64,000 nt of DNA from Aquibacillus kalidii (GTDB lineage Bacteria > Bacillota > Bacilli > Bacillales > Amphibacillaceae), in contig NZ_JACLZI010000056.1 of assembly GCF_014280935.1 (NCBI RefSeq), positions 1 through 64,000 of the forward strand, in the 5' to 3' direction. Shown here piece by piece: positions 53,745-62,982 of this stretch; the first letter of the stretch is position 1; the number at the start of each line of letters is the position of its first letter. The notes under the pieces were generated by a model, which ran no database searches, had not been told where the DNA came from, and saw nothing but the letters and a program-made list of their open reading frames with translations. Made by a program: the position numbers and the translations under genes.

Positions 53745-54656
53745 ATGAAAAAACTAGCTATTGCAGCAACAATTGCAGCAGGTGTCCTTACACTATCAGC
53801 TTGTTCTGAAGAAAAGTCAGAAGTTGTTGTGGAAACCAGTTCTGGAGATGTTACTAAAGAGGATTTCTATAACGAACTGAAAGCAACAAGTGGGAGTCAA
53901 GTACTGCAACAATTAGTTCTTGCAACCGTTCTTGAAGATAAATACGATGTTACGGATGAAGAAGTTGATGAACAATTTAACACTTACAAAGAACAATACG
54001 GCGAACAATGGGAAGCTATCTTAGAACAAAGTGGATACAAAGATGAAGATGCCTTTCGTGAAGACCTACGTATGAATCTTCTTCAGGAGAAAGCAATGAT
54101 TGAAGATGTTGAAGTAACCGATGAAGAATTAAAAACTCGTTATGAACACTCTAAAACAAATCTTGTAGCTAGTCATATTCTGGTTGCTGACGAAGAAAAG
54201 GCAAAAGAAGTTAAGAAAAAATTAGAAGAAGGCGGAGATTTCGCTAAACTAGCTGAAGAGTATTCTACTGATACAGGGTCTGCGGCTCAAGGTGGAGATC
54301 TTGGTACATTCGGAGCTGGGGATATGGTACCTGAATTTGAAAATGCTGCTTATGACTTAGAAGTCGGAGAAGTCAGTGAGCCAGTCAAATCTCAACACGG
54401 TTTTCACATCATCAAAGTAACTGATCGTGTGGAAGTAGAAGATGTTAAACCATTTGATGAAGTAAAAGACAAGTTACGTAATGAAATAGCTAAAAGCAAA
54501 GTGGATACTACAGTCGCACAAGAAAAAGTTCAAAAATTACTAGATGATGCTAAAATCGACGTTAAGATCGATGAGTTCAAAGACTTGTTTGAACAAAAAG
54601 CAGAAACAACAGAAAAATCTGATTCTACTAAGGAATCTGGTTCTACTAAGGAATAA
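53745..54656 (+). CDS. prsA: foldase lipoprotein PrsA
   Basis: A 303-residue membrane-anchored peptidyl-prolyl isomerase that folds secreted proteins outside the cell. The signal peptide ends at lipobox LSAC (Cys20). The N-terminal SurA-like helical domain is followed by a parvulin domain (about 135-225: ASHILVADEEKAKEV, GGDLGTFGAGDMVPEFE, SQHGFHIIKVTD) and an acidic tail with a repeated STKESG unit. The frame extends 33 codons upstream, but the ATG at 53745 with AGGAG upstream gives the signal peptide and is used. A strong terminator follows. Confidence 0.94.
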   Translation: MKKLAIAATIAAGVLTLSACSEEKSEVVVETSSGDVTKEDFYNELKATSGSQVLQQLVLATVLEDKYDVTDEEVDEQFNTYKEQYGEQWEAILEQSGYKDEDAFREDLRMNLLQEKAMIEDVEVTDEELKTRYEHSKTNLVASHILVADEEKAKEVKKKLEEGGDFAKLAEEYSTDTGSAAQGGDLGTFGAGDMVPEFENAAYDLEVGEVSEPVKSQHGFHIIKVTDRVEVEDVKPFDEVKDKLRNEIAKSKVDTTVAQEKVQKLLDDAKIDVKIDEFKDLFEQKAETTEKSDSTKESGSTKE

Positions 54657-54660
54657 TGTT

Positions 54661-54696
54661 AAAACGGTCTGTTTTCATTTGAAAACAGACCGTTTT
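54661..54696 (+). terminator. terminator of prsA
   Basis: A 16-bp perfect stem AAAACGGTCTGTTTTC with its complement, loop ATTT, then Ts. Confidence 0.92.
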
Positions 54697-54772
54697 TTTA
54701 CACTCATTATTCTAATTTAGAACAATTGAATACATGAAGTTTACAGATTGAAAGATACTCCCCTAAGTGTCG

Positions 54773-54976
54773 TTAACTGGAAATAGGCTCCTTCCCATCC
54801 TCTTCTTTTCTTTTGCTACGTGCATACTCTATTCGTTCCATATATACTTGTCCTTGTGTTTCAATATACTGCTTTTCAAGTTTTCTTTCGGCTACCATTG
54901 CCCTGAACGCCATGTAACCGCTCAAAAAGATAAATAAAATAAACATGTAGACCCACCATGGAATTCCTAAAATCAT
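54773..54976 (-). CDS. yhaL: sporulation-associated protein YhaL
   Basis: A 67-residue protein. One membrane segment (about 5-25, starting GIPWWVYMFILF) is followed by a charged helix with the family motif QGQVYMERIEYARSKRKEE. B. subtilis YhaL, next to prsA, is a sporulation protein of unclear role. It starts at an ATG behind GGGAGGACG. It is convergent with prsA. Confidence 0.82.
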   Translation of the reverse strand: MILGIPWWVYMFILFIFLSGYMAFRAMVAERKLEKQYIETQGQVYMERIEYARSKRKEEDGKEPISS

Positions 54977-55037
54977 TTTTGTCGTCCTCCCTTGTCCACT
55001 TATGCTAAAAATATATGCTGGACATTTGAGATTATGA

Positions 55038-56306
55038 TTAAGATGGCATACTTTTCATTTTTTGGTCCATTTTTTGAAACATAATCATGTAGGTTAAGGC
55101 ACTTAGGACTGCAAAAACTCCTAATAGAAGAAAAACAACTGTATAGGATAAATAGCTTGTTAACACTAAGCTTAGAGGTGCGATTAGTTTTCCAACAGTA
55201 AATCGTAAACTTGCTGCCGAGAAATACTGTCCCCTCATTTCCTTAGGAGACAACTTCGAAACAAAGCTCTCTTGTATTCCAACAACCATCAATTCCGCTA
55301 TAGTAAATAAACCCATTGCCACCATAAACATCCAAATATTCTGTGTAAGTCCATATAAGGTAATTCCCAAAGCATACATAATGCTTGATCCAATAAAGAC
55401 GTATCGTTCTTTAAATTTTGTCATCACACGTGTGATATATACTGTAAAAAGTGCAACCAATAGTCCATTTTCAGCTAAAATGAGTGCAAATGCTGTTTCA
55501 CCACTTACTGAAAAATGTAATTCGCCTATATTCAATAATGTTTGATTCTCTATGACAGCACTTGTGTACACGGCTATAAGAATATCTAATTGCATAAAAG
55601 TTTGCGCAACTAAAACTCCTGCTACAATAAACAATAAGAATGTCTTATCTTTAGCTATAACCCGATAGTCGCTTAACTCATCCCAAACAGCCTTATACCA
55701 AGGCTGTTTTTCTACCTTTACTTTCTCCTTAAAGGTAGCAGTCTCCCCTAAGAAGATTTGAAGTATAAATGTAAGAATACCTGTAAGGAGCGCACCTGCT
55801 AAAAGCATTTCAAATCGATAACTATTAAAAACAAAACTACCAATAATAGGACCAACAACTACTGCTATATTGATCGAAGTATAAAAAACAGCAAAAACAG
55901 CTGCTCGGTGTTTTTCACTTACGACATCAGCAACCATTGCATGCGATGCTGGCCAATATAGTGCACCCCAAACCCCTAATAAAGAGAATGATATAAAGGT
56001 TAGCATAGGTGAACTTTCCCACGGTGAATTTGCATATGCAAATAATAAAAAGGTCAAAAATTGTCCAAAGGTTGAAATGACCATCATACGCTTTCTACCA
56101 AAGCGATCTGCACAATACCCACCTACTAGACTTGCTATTACTGAAAAAGCTTGTGAAACTATTAGTAATAGTCCAGCCTTGTCTTTCCCAAACGACTTTT
56201 CAAAAAAAATAGTCATAAATGGGAAATATGACCAAAACAAAAAATTCATTGTACCTTCACCAAAAAGGCGAATCCTTAGATTTCTATCCCAATCTTTCCA
56301 TTTCAT
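55038..56306 (-). CDS. MFS transporter, multidrug type
   Basis: A 422-residue major facilitator with twelve predicted segments. Motif A is GGYCADRFGRKRMMVIS; NIAVVVGPIIGSFVF in segment 5 resembles the antiporter motif C, consistent with an exporter. A long cytoplasmic loop lies between the halves (FKEKVKVEKQPWYKAVWDE). The substrate is unknown. It is 40 bases after yhaM on the same strand and could be co-transcribed. In the ancestral yhaM region no MFS gene is at this spot, so it may be an insertion. Confidence 0.78.
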   Translation of the reverse strand: MKWKDWDRNLRIRLFGEGTMNFLFWSYFPFMTIFFEKSFGKDKAGLLLIVSQAFSVIASLVGGYCADRFGRKRMMVISTFGQFLTFLLFAYANSPWESSPMLTFISFSLLGVWGALYWPASHAMVADVVSEKHRAAVFAVFYTSINIAVVVGPIIGSFVFNSYRFEMLLAGALLTGILTFILQIFLGETATFKEKVKVEKQPWYKAVWDELSDYRVIAKDKTFLLFIVAGVLVAQTFMQLDILIAVYTSAVIENQTLLNIGELHFSVSGETAFALILAENGLLVALFTVYITRVMTKFKERYVFIGSSIMYALGITLYGLTQNIWMFMVAMGLFTIAELMVVGIQESFVSKLSPKEMRGQYFSAASLRFTVGKLIAPLSLVLTSYLSYTVVFLLLGVFAVLSALTYMIMFQKMDQKMKSMPS

Positions 56307-56345
56307 CTTGTTTGCGCTCCGTTCATGATGTATTCATACATTTCT

Positions 56346-57290
56346 TTACTCGTCAAAAACTGGTTTGTAAAATGATCGATTATCCATGGCAAATAACCGC
56401 TCGGTAAATTCTCCAGGCTTCACTTTATCCAGTGCACGATTTAACATATTCATTTTTGCATCAATCAAATCTATTAAGTGAAGTAACTCTGCTTCCCTAA
56501 TCATTGGAGGTTTAGGGCTTCCCCATTCCGACTTACCATGGTGACTAAGCACCATATGTTGGAGTATCATGACCTCTTCACTTTCAATTTCTAATTCTTT
56601 AGCAGCATGTCCTATTTCTTCAACCATTATCGGGATATGACCGATTAGTTTTCCTTCTAATGTATAAGACGGAGTAGCAACACCTGACAACTCTTTCATT
56701 TTCCCAAGGTCATGCAGTATGACACCCGCGTATAGTAAATCCCCGTTAATCTCCGGATATAGACTTTTTAACTCTTTAGCTAAATTGAGCATTGAAACAA
56801 CATGGTAGGCAAGTCCTGAAACATATTCATGATGGTTTTTGACAGCAGCCGGGTAAAGAAGAAGATCATCCTGGTATTTTTTAATGAAGTATCTTACAAT
56901 TCGTTGAAGATTAGGATTCTTCATTTCAAATATAATCTCTGTTAATCGGCTCATTAACTCTTCTTTATCAACTGGTGCTTTTTCGATAAAGTCAGATATC
57001 TTTACACCATCAGTTGGTTGAACTGGCCGAATCGTTTGTATTTTTAACTGGGGTCTTCCTCTATATTGGTTAACATCACCAGTTACTTTTACTAATTTCT
57101 CCGCCTGAAATAAATCCTCATCTTCAACTGAAGCGTCCCAAAGCTTTGCTTCAATGTCACCTGTTATGTCCTTTAGAATTAGGGTTAGAAAAGGTTTACC
57201 GTTACTAGCCACTCCCTTAGTAGCTGATTTTATCAACATATAATAATCAAATTGTTCTCCTACACTATAAAATGCTATCCCTTTTTTCAA
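56346..57290 (-). CDS. yhaM: 3'-5' exoribonuclease YhaM
   Basis: A 314-residue exonuclease, the same length as B. subtilis YhaM, acting in RNA turnover (also on single-stranded DNA). The N-terminal OB fold (about 15-95, with [22 protein letters not shown]) is joined to an HD domain with the His193-Asp194 pair in [14 protein letters not shown] and further His in [15 protein letters not shown]. It starts with TTG six bases after GGGAGGG. It is downstream of yhaN/yhaO but split from them by a GbsR-type gene. Confidence 0.93.
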   Translation of the reverse strand: MKKGIAFYSVGEQFDYYMLIKSATKGVASNGKPFLTLILKDITGDIEAKLWDASVEDEDLFQAEKLVKVTGDVNQYRGRPQLKIQTIRPVQPTDGVKISDFIEKAPVDKEELMSRLTEIIFEMKNPNLQRIVRYFIKKYQDDLLLYPAAVKNHHEYVSGLAYHVVSMLNLAKELKSLYPEINGDLLYAGVILHDLGKMKELSGVATPSYTLEGKLIGHIPIMVEEIGHAAKELEIESEEVMILQHMVLSHHGKSEWGSPKPPMIREAELLHLIDLIDAKMNMLNRALDKVKPGEFTERLFAMDNRSFYKPVFDE

Positions 57291-57315
57291 TTCATTCCCT
57301 CCCCTTTACTTACGA

Positions 57316-57354
57316 AAAACCCTTACAAGAGACCTAAAGGGCAGTAAGGGTTTT
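57316..57354 (-). terminator. terminator of the second GbsR-type gene
   Basis: An 11-bp stem AAAACCCTTAC with its complement and a 17-base loop is followed by a T-rich stretch on the minus strand, between the 57362 stop and yhaM. Confidence 0.7.
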
Positions 57355-57361
57355 CCGTTCC

Positions 57362-57922
57362 TTAAGATTTGTTTAAATCATGCTTTGGTACAAAATTAAA
57401 AATTTCACCAGTTTCCACAACTTGAATGAATCTCATTAACCAACTGTAATAATTCTGAGCATATCGTAGACGTTCTATATCTAAATCTATCTTTTCAGTT
57501 AGTTTTTCATTATCTGTTTCTTCTTTTATTTCTTCTAATGCATGAATAGCTTCCTCGGCTTCATCAATATTTGATTCAGTATGGTGACGCCACCTGTTTC
57601 CAAATAAAGATGTAAATGATTTATACCAGTCATCATCTGCTTTATATAGATCCTTGCGTACACCTTTTTTAAAAGCAGGTTCAACCATTCTCATTTCTGC
57701 CAAAGCTCGTACTCCTGTTGACATGCTCGTTTTACTCATCTCTAATGCATCACGCATATCGTCTAATGTCATAGGCCCATCATTAAAATACAAAGCACCA
57801 TACAGCCTTCCTACCGAGGGTTGTATGCCATATAGATTCATATTTTTAGCAATTACTTGGACAAACTTATCTACAATTTCTTCGTGTTTGGACCACTCAT
57901 GATTTGATTCGTTTTTTGGCAA
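57362..57922 (-). CDS. second GbsR/OpcR-type regulator
   Basis: A 186-residue MarR-fold protein, clearly a paralogue of the gene at 51436. Both share the blocks PMTLD-[ED]-M, KTS-[VM]-STG-[IV]-R, KKGVRKDLYKAD and a long helical C terminus. The TTG at 57922 is preferred over a GTG five codons upstream because GGTGGGGGGTG precedes it by five bases. No osmolyte gene is directly beside it, so its target is elsewhere or is the opuD/opuA set. It interrupts the yhaO-yhaN-yhaM order. Confidence 0.85.
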   Translation of the reverse strand: MPKNESNHEWSKHEEIVDKFVQVIAKNMNLYGIQPSVGRLYGALYFNDGPMTLDDMRDALEMSKTSMSTGVRALAEMRMVEPAFKKGVRKDLYKADDDWYKSFTSLFGNRWRHHTESNIDEAEEAIHALEEIKEETDNEKLTEKIDLDIERLRYAQNYYSWLMRFIQVVETGEIFNFVPKHDLNKS

Positions 57923-58016
57923 TGCTACACCCCCCACCGCATAGAACTTATTGGTTAATCTTAGTCTTCTATATTTTTAATATGCTTTTTATTTTATCAT
58001 TTTCATACCAGTTTTG

Positions 58017-60983
58017 CTAACCTGTTATACAAACCTGTGTAGTATGATTGTTCCTATCATCAACCATTTGCTTTACAGTTTCATGGCATGTAAATAAAAT
58101 CACCTGCTGCGTTAACGCTAAATCATCTAATATAGATAACATTGACCTCTGTCGATTGGCATCAAAATGTACAAATGCATCATCGATAAAAAATGGAGAT
58201 TTATCATGCTGATTCATGACTTCGCTTAACGCAATACGCAAGGAAATGTATAACTGATCTTTCGTTCCTTGAGATAATTCCGTTACCTGAAATCTATTTC
58301 CATTACTAGCTTCAACATACAACGCCTTTCCTTCCATTGGAGGATAAACACATGAGTACTTACCACTTGTAAGTCTGTTAAAGTAATGTGTTGTTCTCTT
58401 CATTACTTTTGGGAGGTATTTATTTTGATATACCTTTTTAGTTGCTAATAGTTTCTCTTTTGCTGTTTGATATACAGCCCACTGTCTTGCATACTGCCTC
58501 AATTCATCTAATTTTAATGCATATCGATGCTGTAACAAGGAATAATCTTCAGATTGCTCCATTGTTTTGATATGGGCTTTTGTATCAGATAATTGCTGTT
58601 GTATGTTCTTTCGATAGGTCTCTATCTTTTCTATTTCAGCTAGTTGTTCTGACAATTGTTGTTCTAAAAGGAGTTTATCCCAAATACCATCACGATCAAG
58701 AAGCTCCAACTCATTCTTACCTATCATTTCGAATAATTGTTGATAGCTTTTCTTTACTAGCTCCTGTAATTCAATCTGTTTTATCCTAAGTTGTCCTACT
58801 TTTAGAAAGCTATCTTCATCTTTTACACTTGCTACAGACCAAAGTTCATTGATTTCTTCCGTATAAGGTAGAAGTTTTGTTTCTACTTTCCGTTTTCTAT
58901 CCGCCGTTTCTTTAGCCCTTTCTTGTGTCTTTTTCCAGTCTTCCAAGTCCTTTTCTTGCTCTTGCAGTAGAGCATTTACTTGTTCCATTTTAGAAAAAAT
59001 CGTATCTTCTACAATATCTATCCCCAGTTGAGAAGTTAATTGATCAACTTTTATCCCAAAACTTTTCATTCTCTCATTGTACTCTAACTTTCGTTGTCGA
59101 TACTCACTTAACCTTTTGTATTTTGAAAGCAGCTGACTTAATAGATGATATAATTTTGGCCAATACTGAATATTTACCTTATCTAAAAATGGATAGTCTT
59201 CTAGATGATCCAACACTCTTTGTTTATATCTTTCTTCTTTTTGTACTAAAAAAACACTTCGTTCCTCTAGTTTCAGTAGTTCGACATTTAGTTGACTTAA
59301 TCTTGTATCAATCTGATTAACTTTCTTTTGAAACTGTTCTTGCTCACTTACTTTCATCTCTAGATGATGCAATTGGTCTCCACTTAGAAGAGAAATATTC
59401 TCATTTTGCTGATGTTGAGTATTTACAATGTTTTCGAAGGTTCTAGCGGAATATCCGACTACCCCTCTTTGAGCACTGCCGATCCCGGTTACTGCTATCC
59501 CTACTATTAACCACTCAAGTTGCCCTGTAACGACCGTTACAATAAGGAAACCAACAAGTGCTGTTAGACTAAAGAAGAAAAATTGTGTAGATAATCTTTT
59601 TCTCTTTTTCCAGTCTTGCGCTAGTTGTTCTATCTTGCTTCTGCTTTGACTGTCTTGCTGATGGGTACTATAGTATCTATTTTGAGAGATCTGTTCTTTT
59701 AGCTTGTTCAACTCGTGATGTTCCATTAAACGATTAACAATTGTATTTTTTTCCTGGTTTAGTTCATCTATTTGTATAGTTGAAGCATCTAAGTTAATAT
59801 TTAGCTTTTCTTTTTCCGCTTGAATTTGTTCTGATTCGTGCTTTAATAACGACCACTCTTCCTCAATATGAAACGGAAAAGTCAATCCTTCTAGTTCGTA
59901 CATATTTAATCCAATATTTAGTTGGTTAATTTCCTGTTCTAGCTCTTTTTCTAATAGATTCATATCCTGTTTAATAAATAAATAATTATTTTTTTCTTGG
60001 TAATCATTAAATTCACCAAATAACTCTCTCATGTCCTCAACTAGTCCGTCTTTAAGCCTTCTTTCCGCCAATTTATTCAGCTCTTGCCGATACCGATTAT
60101 ACGTGTCGTCTAGTACTGCCCATTCACTTTGTAATGGTAACCTTTTTTCCTTTAACCTTTGATACCGTTCTATTCCTTGCTCTGGAAATGGAATATTTTC
60201 AGGTAGTTTATCTAGTTCGTTTTTTGCATTTATATATTCAGAAATAACCGAGTAATTCTGAATGCGCTTCTCATTTTTTTCCTTTTGCTTATTAAGCATA
60301 GTTAACTTTGATTGAACTGTTAAAAGCTGCTCATCTAAATCATATTTCGCCTGTTTCAAGTTTACGTATTCATTTTCCTTAAGTGCTAACTCCGTAATTT
60401 TCCGATTAATATCCTCCGCGTCACCAAGTAACCTATTTATAATTGGCTTCTTTCCTTGTGGTTTAAATAAATCGTTTACTAGATTTTCTAACCTTTTTTC
60501 AATCTGATTAATTTTATCAGTACCAGTCATCCCGATTCCCAACAACACATCTCCTAGTTCTTTTTCCTTTATGGCATGTAATCTGTTCAAATCATTGGAA
60601 TCAAATGAGTATATAGATGAAAAGGTTTGCTCGTTTAGCCCCGCTAGCTGTTCCTTTAGCCAGATTTCTGAGTACTCGGATCCATCTGACTGAAAACAAA
60701 TTGCCTCCCCATTATGGCGATCATGTATACGCTCGATCGTGAACTGTCCTTTTTCCTCCATCCAAACTGTTAAAGTACCACCAAGTCGACCACCTGTTTT
60801 CGGTAAATAAAATTCTCTTTTTTTAGGTGTCATCCCAAATAACATAAACATAATAAATTGCCTTATTGTTGATTTCCCTGACTCATTTTCACCGTAAACG
60901 ACTGTTAGTGATGCTTTGGAAAAGTCTAATTGATAATCTTGCCATTTCCCAAATCCGTAAATATAGGCGTTTAATAACCTCAT
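58017..60983 (-). CDS. yhaN: YhaN, SbcC/Rad50-like ATPase with a membrane hairpin
   Basis: A 988-residue SMC-like ATPase, partner of the nuclease YhaO. Walker A GENESGKST is at 31-39, ABC signature LSQGT at 903-907, Walker B FFIDD at 931-935. Coiled-coil arms lie at about 170-440 and 530-880. At about 466-505 two hydrophobic helices (FFFFSLTALVGFLIVTVV, then WLIVGIAVTG) replace the zinc hook of Rad50, a feature of the YhaN family. It likely acts on DNA ends at the membrane. It overlaps the yhaO stop by one base. Confidence 0.9.
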   Translation of the reverse strand: MRLLNAYIYGFGKWQDYQLDFSKASLTVVYGENESGKSTIRQFIMFMLFGMTPKKREFYLPKTGGRLGGTLTVWMEEKGQFTIERIHDRHNGEAICFQSDGSEYSEIWLKEQLAGLNEQTFSSIYSFDSNDLNRLHAIKEKELGDVLLGIGMTGTDKINQIEKRLENLVNDLFKPQGKKPIINRLLGDAEDINRKITELALKENEYVNLKQAKYDLDEQLLTVQSKLTMLNKQKEKNEKRIQNYSVISEYINAKNELDKLPENIPFPEQGIERYQRLKEKRLPLQSEWAVLDDTYNRYRQELNKLAERRLKDGLVEDMRELFGEFNDYQEKNNYLFIKQDMNLLEKELEQEINQLNIGLNMYELEGLTFPFHIEEEWSLLKHESEQIQAEKEKLNINLDASTIQIDELNQEKNTIVNRLMEHHELNKLKEQISQNRYYSTHQQDSQSRSKIEQLAQDWKKRKRLSTQFFFFSLTALVGFLIVTVVTGQLEWLIVGIAVTGIGSAQRGVVGYSARTFENIVNTQHQQNENISLLSGDQLHHLEMKVSEQEQFQKKVNQIDTRLSQLNVELLKLEERSVFLVQKEERYKQRVLDHLEDYPFLDKVNIQYWPKLYHLLSQLLSKYKRLSEYRQRKLEYNERMKSFGIKVDQLTSQLGIDIVEDTIFSKMEQVNALLQEQEKDLEDWKKTQERAKETADRKRKVETKLLPYTEEINELWSVASVKDEDSFLKVGQLRIKQIELQELVKKSYQQLFEMIGKNELELLDRDGIWDKLLLEQQLSEQLAEIEKIETYRKNIQQQLSDTKAHIKTMEQSEDYSLLQHRYALKLDELRQYARQWAVYQTAKEKLLATKKVYQNKYLPKVMKRTTHYFNRLTSGKYSCVYPPMEGKALYVEASNGNRFQVTELSQGTKDQLYISLRIALSEVMNQHDKSPFFIDDAFVHFDANRQRSMLSILDDLALTQQVILFTCHETVKQMVDDRNNHTTQVCITG

Positions 60984-62212
60984 TAACTCTCCTCCTTATC
61001 TAACAGCCAAGTTACTAATAATTCTTCTGCTTCTTCATTTATTGATTTTCTTTCATCTGATGTAAAAGGCTCCAAAAATTTTCTTGCCTGCCTATGTATG
61101 TGTAATGGTTGAAGATACTTTCCGTCCTGTTTATCATCAAAGGCTCGAATGACTTCTCCAATAAAATGTTGACCATTTGCTAACTCATCCTTGTTATAGT
61201 TTACTTTTTTTGTTAAGGTGATGGTTTGAACAATAGCCCATAAATGCTTTTGGTCTGTATCATTCACCAAGTCCCTAAGTTCCTCCACAAAAATGGATGG
61301 TTCTCCCATCACCAATTCCTCATTGACCGTAATATTAATCATTAAAATACATTTAAGAAAATTAATGCTTGCTTGATGAACAACTTGTTCAAGCAGCTCA
61401 CCAACTTCTTGGATTTGTCCACACTCACTTGCATCTACTTCTATTGCCTCGAACCTTATATGCTGAAGCGGTATAAATTCAAGCGAACTACTACTTTGGG
61501 TTAACTCCACATAATAGCAACCTTTTTCACCGGTTTCTTTTTTTGACCTACCTTGAAGATTACCTGGATAAACGATAGGTGGTTTTTCCTTCAGCTCCTG
61601 ACGTTTATGAATATGACCAAGTGCCCAATAATCAAAGTTCTTGTCTACTAATTCACTTATTTGAAAAGGTGCATAAACATCATGATCCTTATTACTAGCT
61701 ATACTTCCATGCAACATACCGATATGAAAGGGGGTATTTGTTTCGCGTTTATACTCTTTAGTTTTATTTGCTAAGACAGCTCGTTCCTGGTAGCTAAATC
61801 CATAGATGGTTGCCACCGGTTGTCCTTGCTTATAATGAATGAAATGAGATACCTGTTCACTTTCAAATACATGAATATTTTCTGGAAAATCAAATGAAAA
61901 TAGTCTTCCATTTACATGGTCATGATTTCCATAAGACAGATAAACATGAATATCTTCTTCCTGTAATTTTTTAAAAGCTTTAACAAGTCGTGTAAGTGAC
62001 TTAATGCTTTGTGTTTCATTATCAAAAATATCGCCTGTCATTAGAACAAAGTCTACTTCTTTATCAATTGCTACACGGATAAGTTTTTCTAATGATATAA
62101 AAGTACTTTCCTTGACTTCTTGGAAAATCGCTTCAGGGACGTAACTTAACCCTTTAAAAGGACTGTCTAAATGTAAATCTGCACTATGAATGAAAGAAAC
62201 GTGCTCGTACAT
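60983..62212 (-). CDS. yhaO: YhaO, Mre11/SbcD-like exonuclease
   Basis: A 409-residue metallophosphoesterase. The five-part metal site is complete: SADLHLD (Asp12, His14), LMTGDIFDN, LSYGNHDH, MLHGSIA and LGHIHKRQ. This architecture, plus the overlapping SbcC-like yhaN, makes it a DNA repair nuclease. It starts at an ATG four bases after GAGGGGTG. A near-consensus LexA box lies at 62268-62281, consistent with the SOS control reported for yhaONM in B. subtilis, as I recall it. Confidence 0.9.
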   Translation of the reverse strand: MYEHVSFIHSADLHLDSPFKGLSYVPEAIFQEVKESTFISLEKLIRVAIDKEVDFVLMTGDIFDNETQSIKSLTRLVKAFKKLQEEDIHVYLSYGNHDHVNGRLFSFDFPENIHVFESEQVSHFIHYKQGQPVATIYGFSYQERAVLANKTKEYKRETNTPFHIGMLHGSIASNKDHDVYAPFQISELVDKNFDYWALGHIHKRQELKEKPPIVYPGNLQGRSKKETGEKGCYYVELTQSSSSLEFIPLQHIRFEAIEVDASECGQIQEVGELLEQVVHQASINFLKCILMINITVNEELVMGEPSIFVEELRDLVNDTDQKHLWAIVQTITLTKKVNYNKDELANGQHFIGEVIRAFDDKQDGKYLQPLHIHRQARKFLEPFTSDERKSINEEAEELLVTWLLDKEES

Positions 62213-62247
62213 AGTACACCCCTCTCTATAAACTATTATCTGTTACT

Positions 62248-62281
62248 ATTTTAGCAAATCAAAAAGACGAATGCACGTTCG
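62248..62281 (-). promoter_or_regulatory. yhaO promoter with LexA-type box
   Basis: CGAATGCACGTTCG at 62268-62281 matches the LexA pattern CGAAC-N4-GTTCG with one mismatch. A -10-like TAAAAT lies on the minus strand at 62248-62253, so the box overlaps the -35 region. It is about 60 bases upstream of the yhaO ATG. Confidence 0.6.
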
Positions 62282-62488
62282 ATTTTTTGATTTTTAATAA
62301 TACTACTAGTTTAACAACTATTCACGCGCAACGACCATGATAAAATACTTAAATCCTACTTCACAAAATGGAATGTAACATACCACGATGGAAAAACATG
62401 TTCTTCTCTCTCCATTCACAGTCATATTACTAGCTATCTAAAATTAGTTTTCAAAACTAATACTATAAGCTAAGAACTCTGTTAGGAC

Positions 62489-62527
62489 GCATAAAAGGGT
62501 ACCACATAGAGTGGTACCCTTTTATGC
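62489..62527 (-). terminator. hairpin after yheA
   Basis: A 17-bp perfect inverted repeat (GCATAAAAGGGTACCAC and complement) with a 5-base loop. The minus-strand T tract lies within the stem, so it can act as a terminator though the following sequence is not T-rich. Confidence 0.75.
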
Positions 62528-62560
62528 ATTGAGCAGTATGTAATAGAGTGCTTCTATTTG

Positions 62561-62917
62561 TTACTGTTGTTGTTCTGGTGTTCCATAAAGCTCTTCTAAT
62601 GGCTTTGTAATGATTCTGCTAATATCATTAATTAAAACATTTAAACGTTGCTCTTGTTCCATTAATTTAGATATTTCAGCGTGTTGCTGAACTAATTCTA
62701 CAACACTTTTCGCTTTTTCTACTTCTTCTTCCGTAATTTCTAGCCCTTGCATTTGCTTTTGTTGAAGTTCTAACTGAGTGTCACGGAAGTTTTCAAACAT
62801 TTTCTTAGCAGTTTCATCCCCCATTACATTATCGTATGCCTGCTTTAATTCAAGAAACTCCTGACTATTCCTAATTGCTTTCTCAAGCTCATATGCACTA
62901 TCATAAATATTAGCCAT
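62561..62917 (-). CDS. yheA: YheA, YlbF/YmcA family protein
   Basis: A 118-residue all-helical protein. ANIYDSAYELEKAIRNSQEFLELKQAYDNV and FENFRDTQLELQQKQMQGLEITEEE are the family core. Paralogues YlbF and YmcA form a complex with YaaT that assists RNA processing and competence, but YheA itself has no known role. The C terminus is Gln-rich. It starts at an ATG behind AGGAGG and is 66 bases downstream of yheB, as in B. subtilis. Confidence 0.85.
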   Translation of the reverse strand: MANIYDSAYELEKAIRNSQEFLELKQAYDNVMGDETAKKMFENFRDTQLELQQKQMQGLEITEEEVEKAKSVVELVQQHAEISKLMEQEQRLNVLINDISRIITKPLEELYGTPEQQQ

Positions 62918-62982
62918 TAAATTAATCCTCCTATAAATTCCTTTTAATTTCCTTCCAACCCACTATAACAAACCATTTGTAA

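Larger units (their letters stand above)
62213..62560. other. 350-bp gap between yhaO and yheA
   Basis: It holds the yhaO promoter region with its SOS-like box, a 9-bp palindrome ATTAGTTTT-C-AAAACTAAT at 62443-62461 of unknown meaning, and the yheA hairpin. No gene was seen. Confidence 0.55.
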
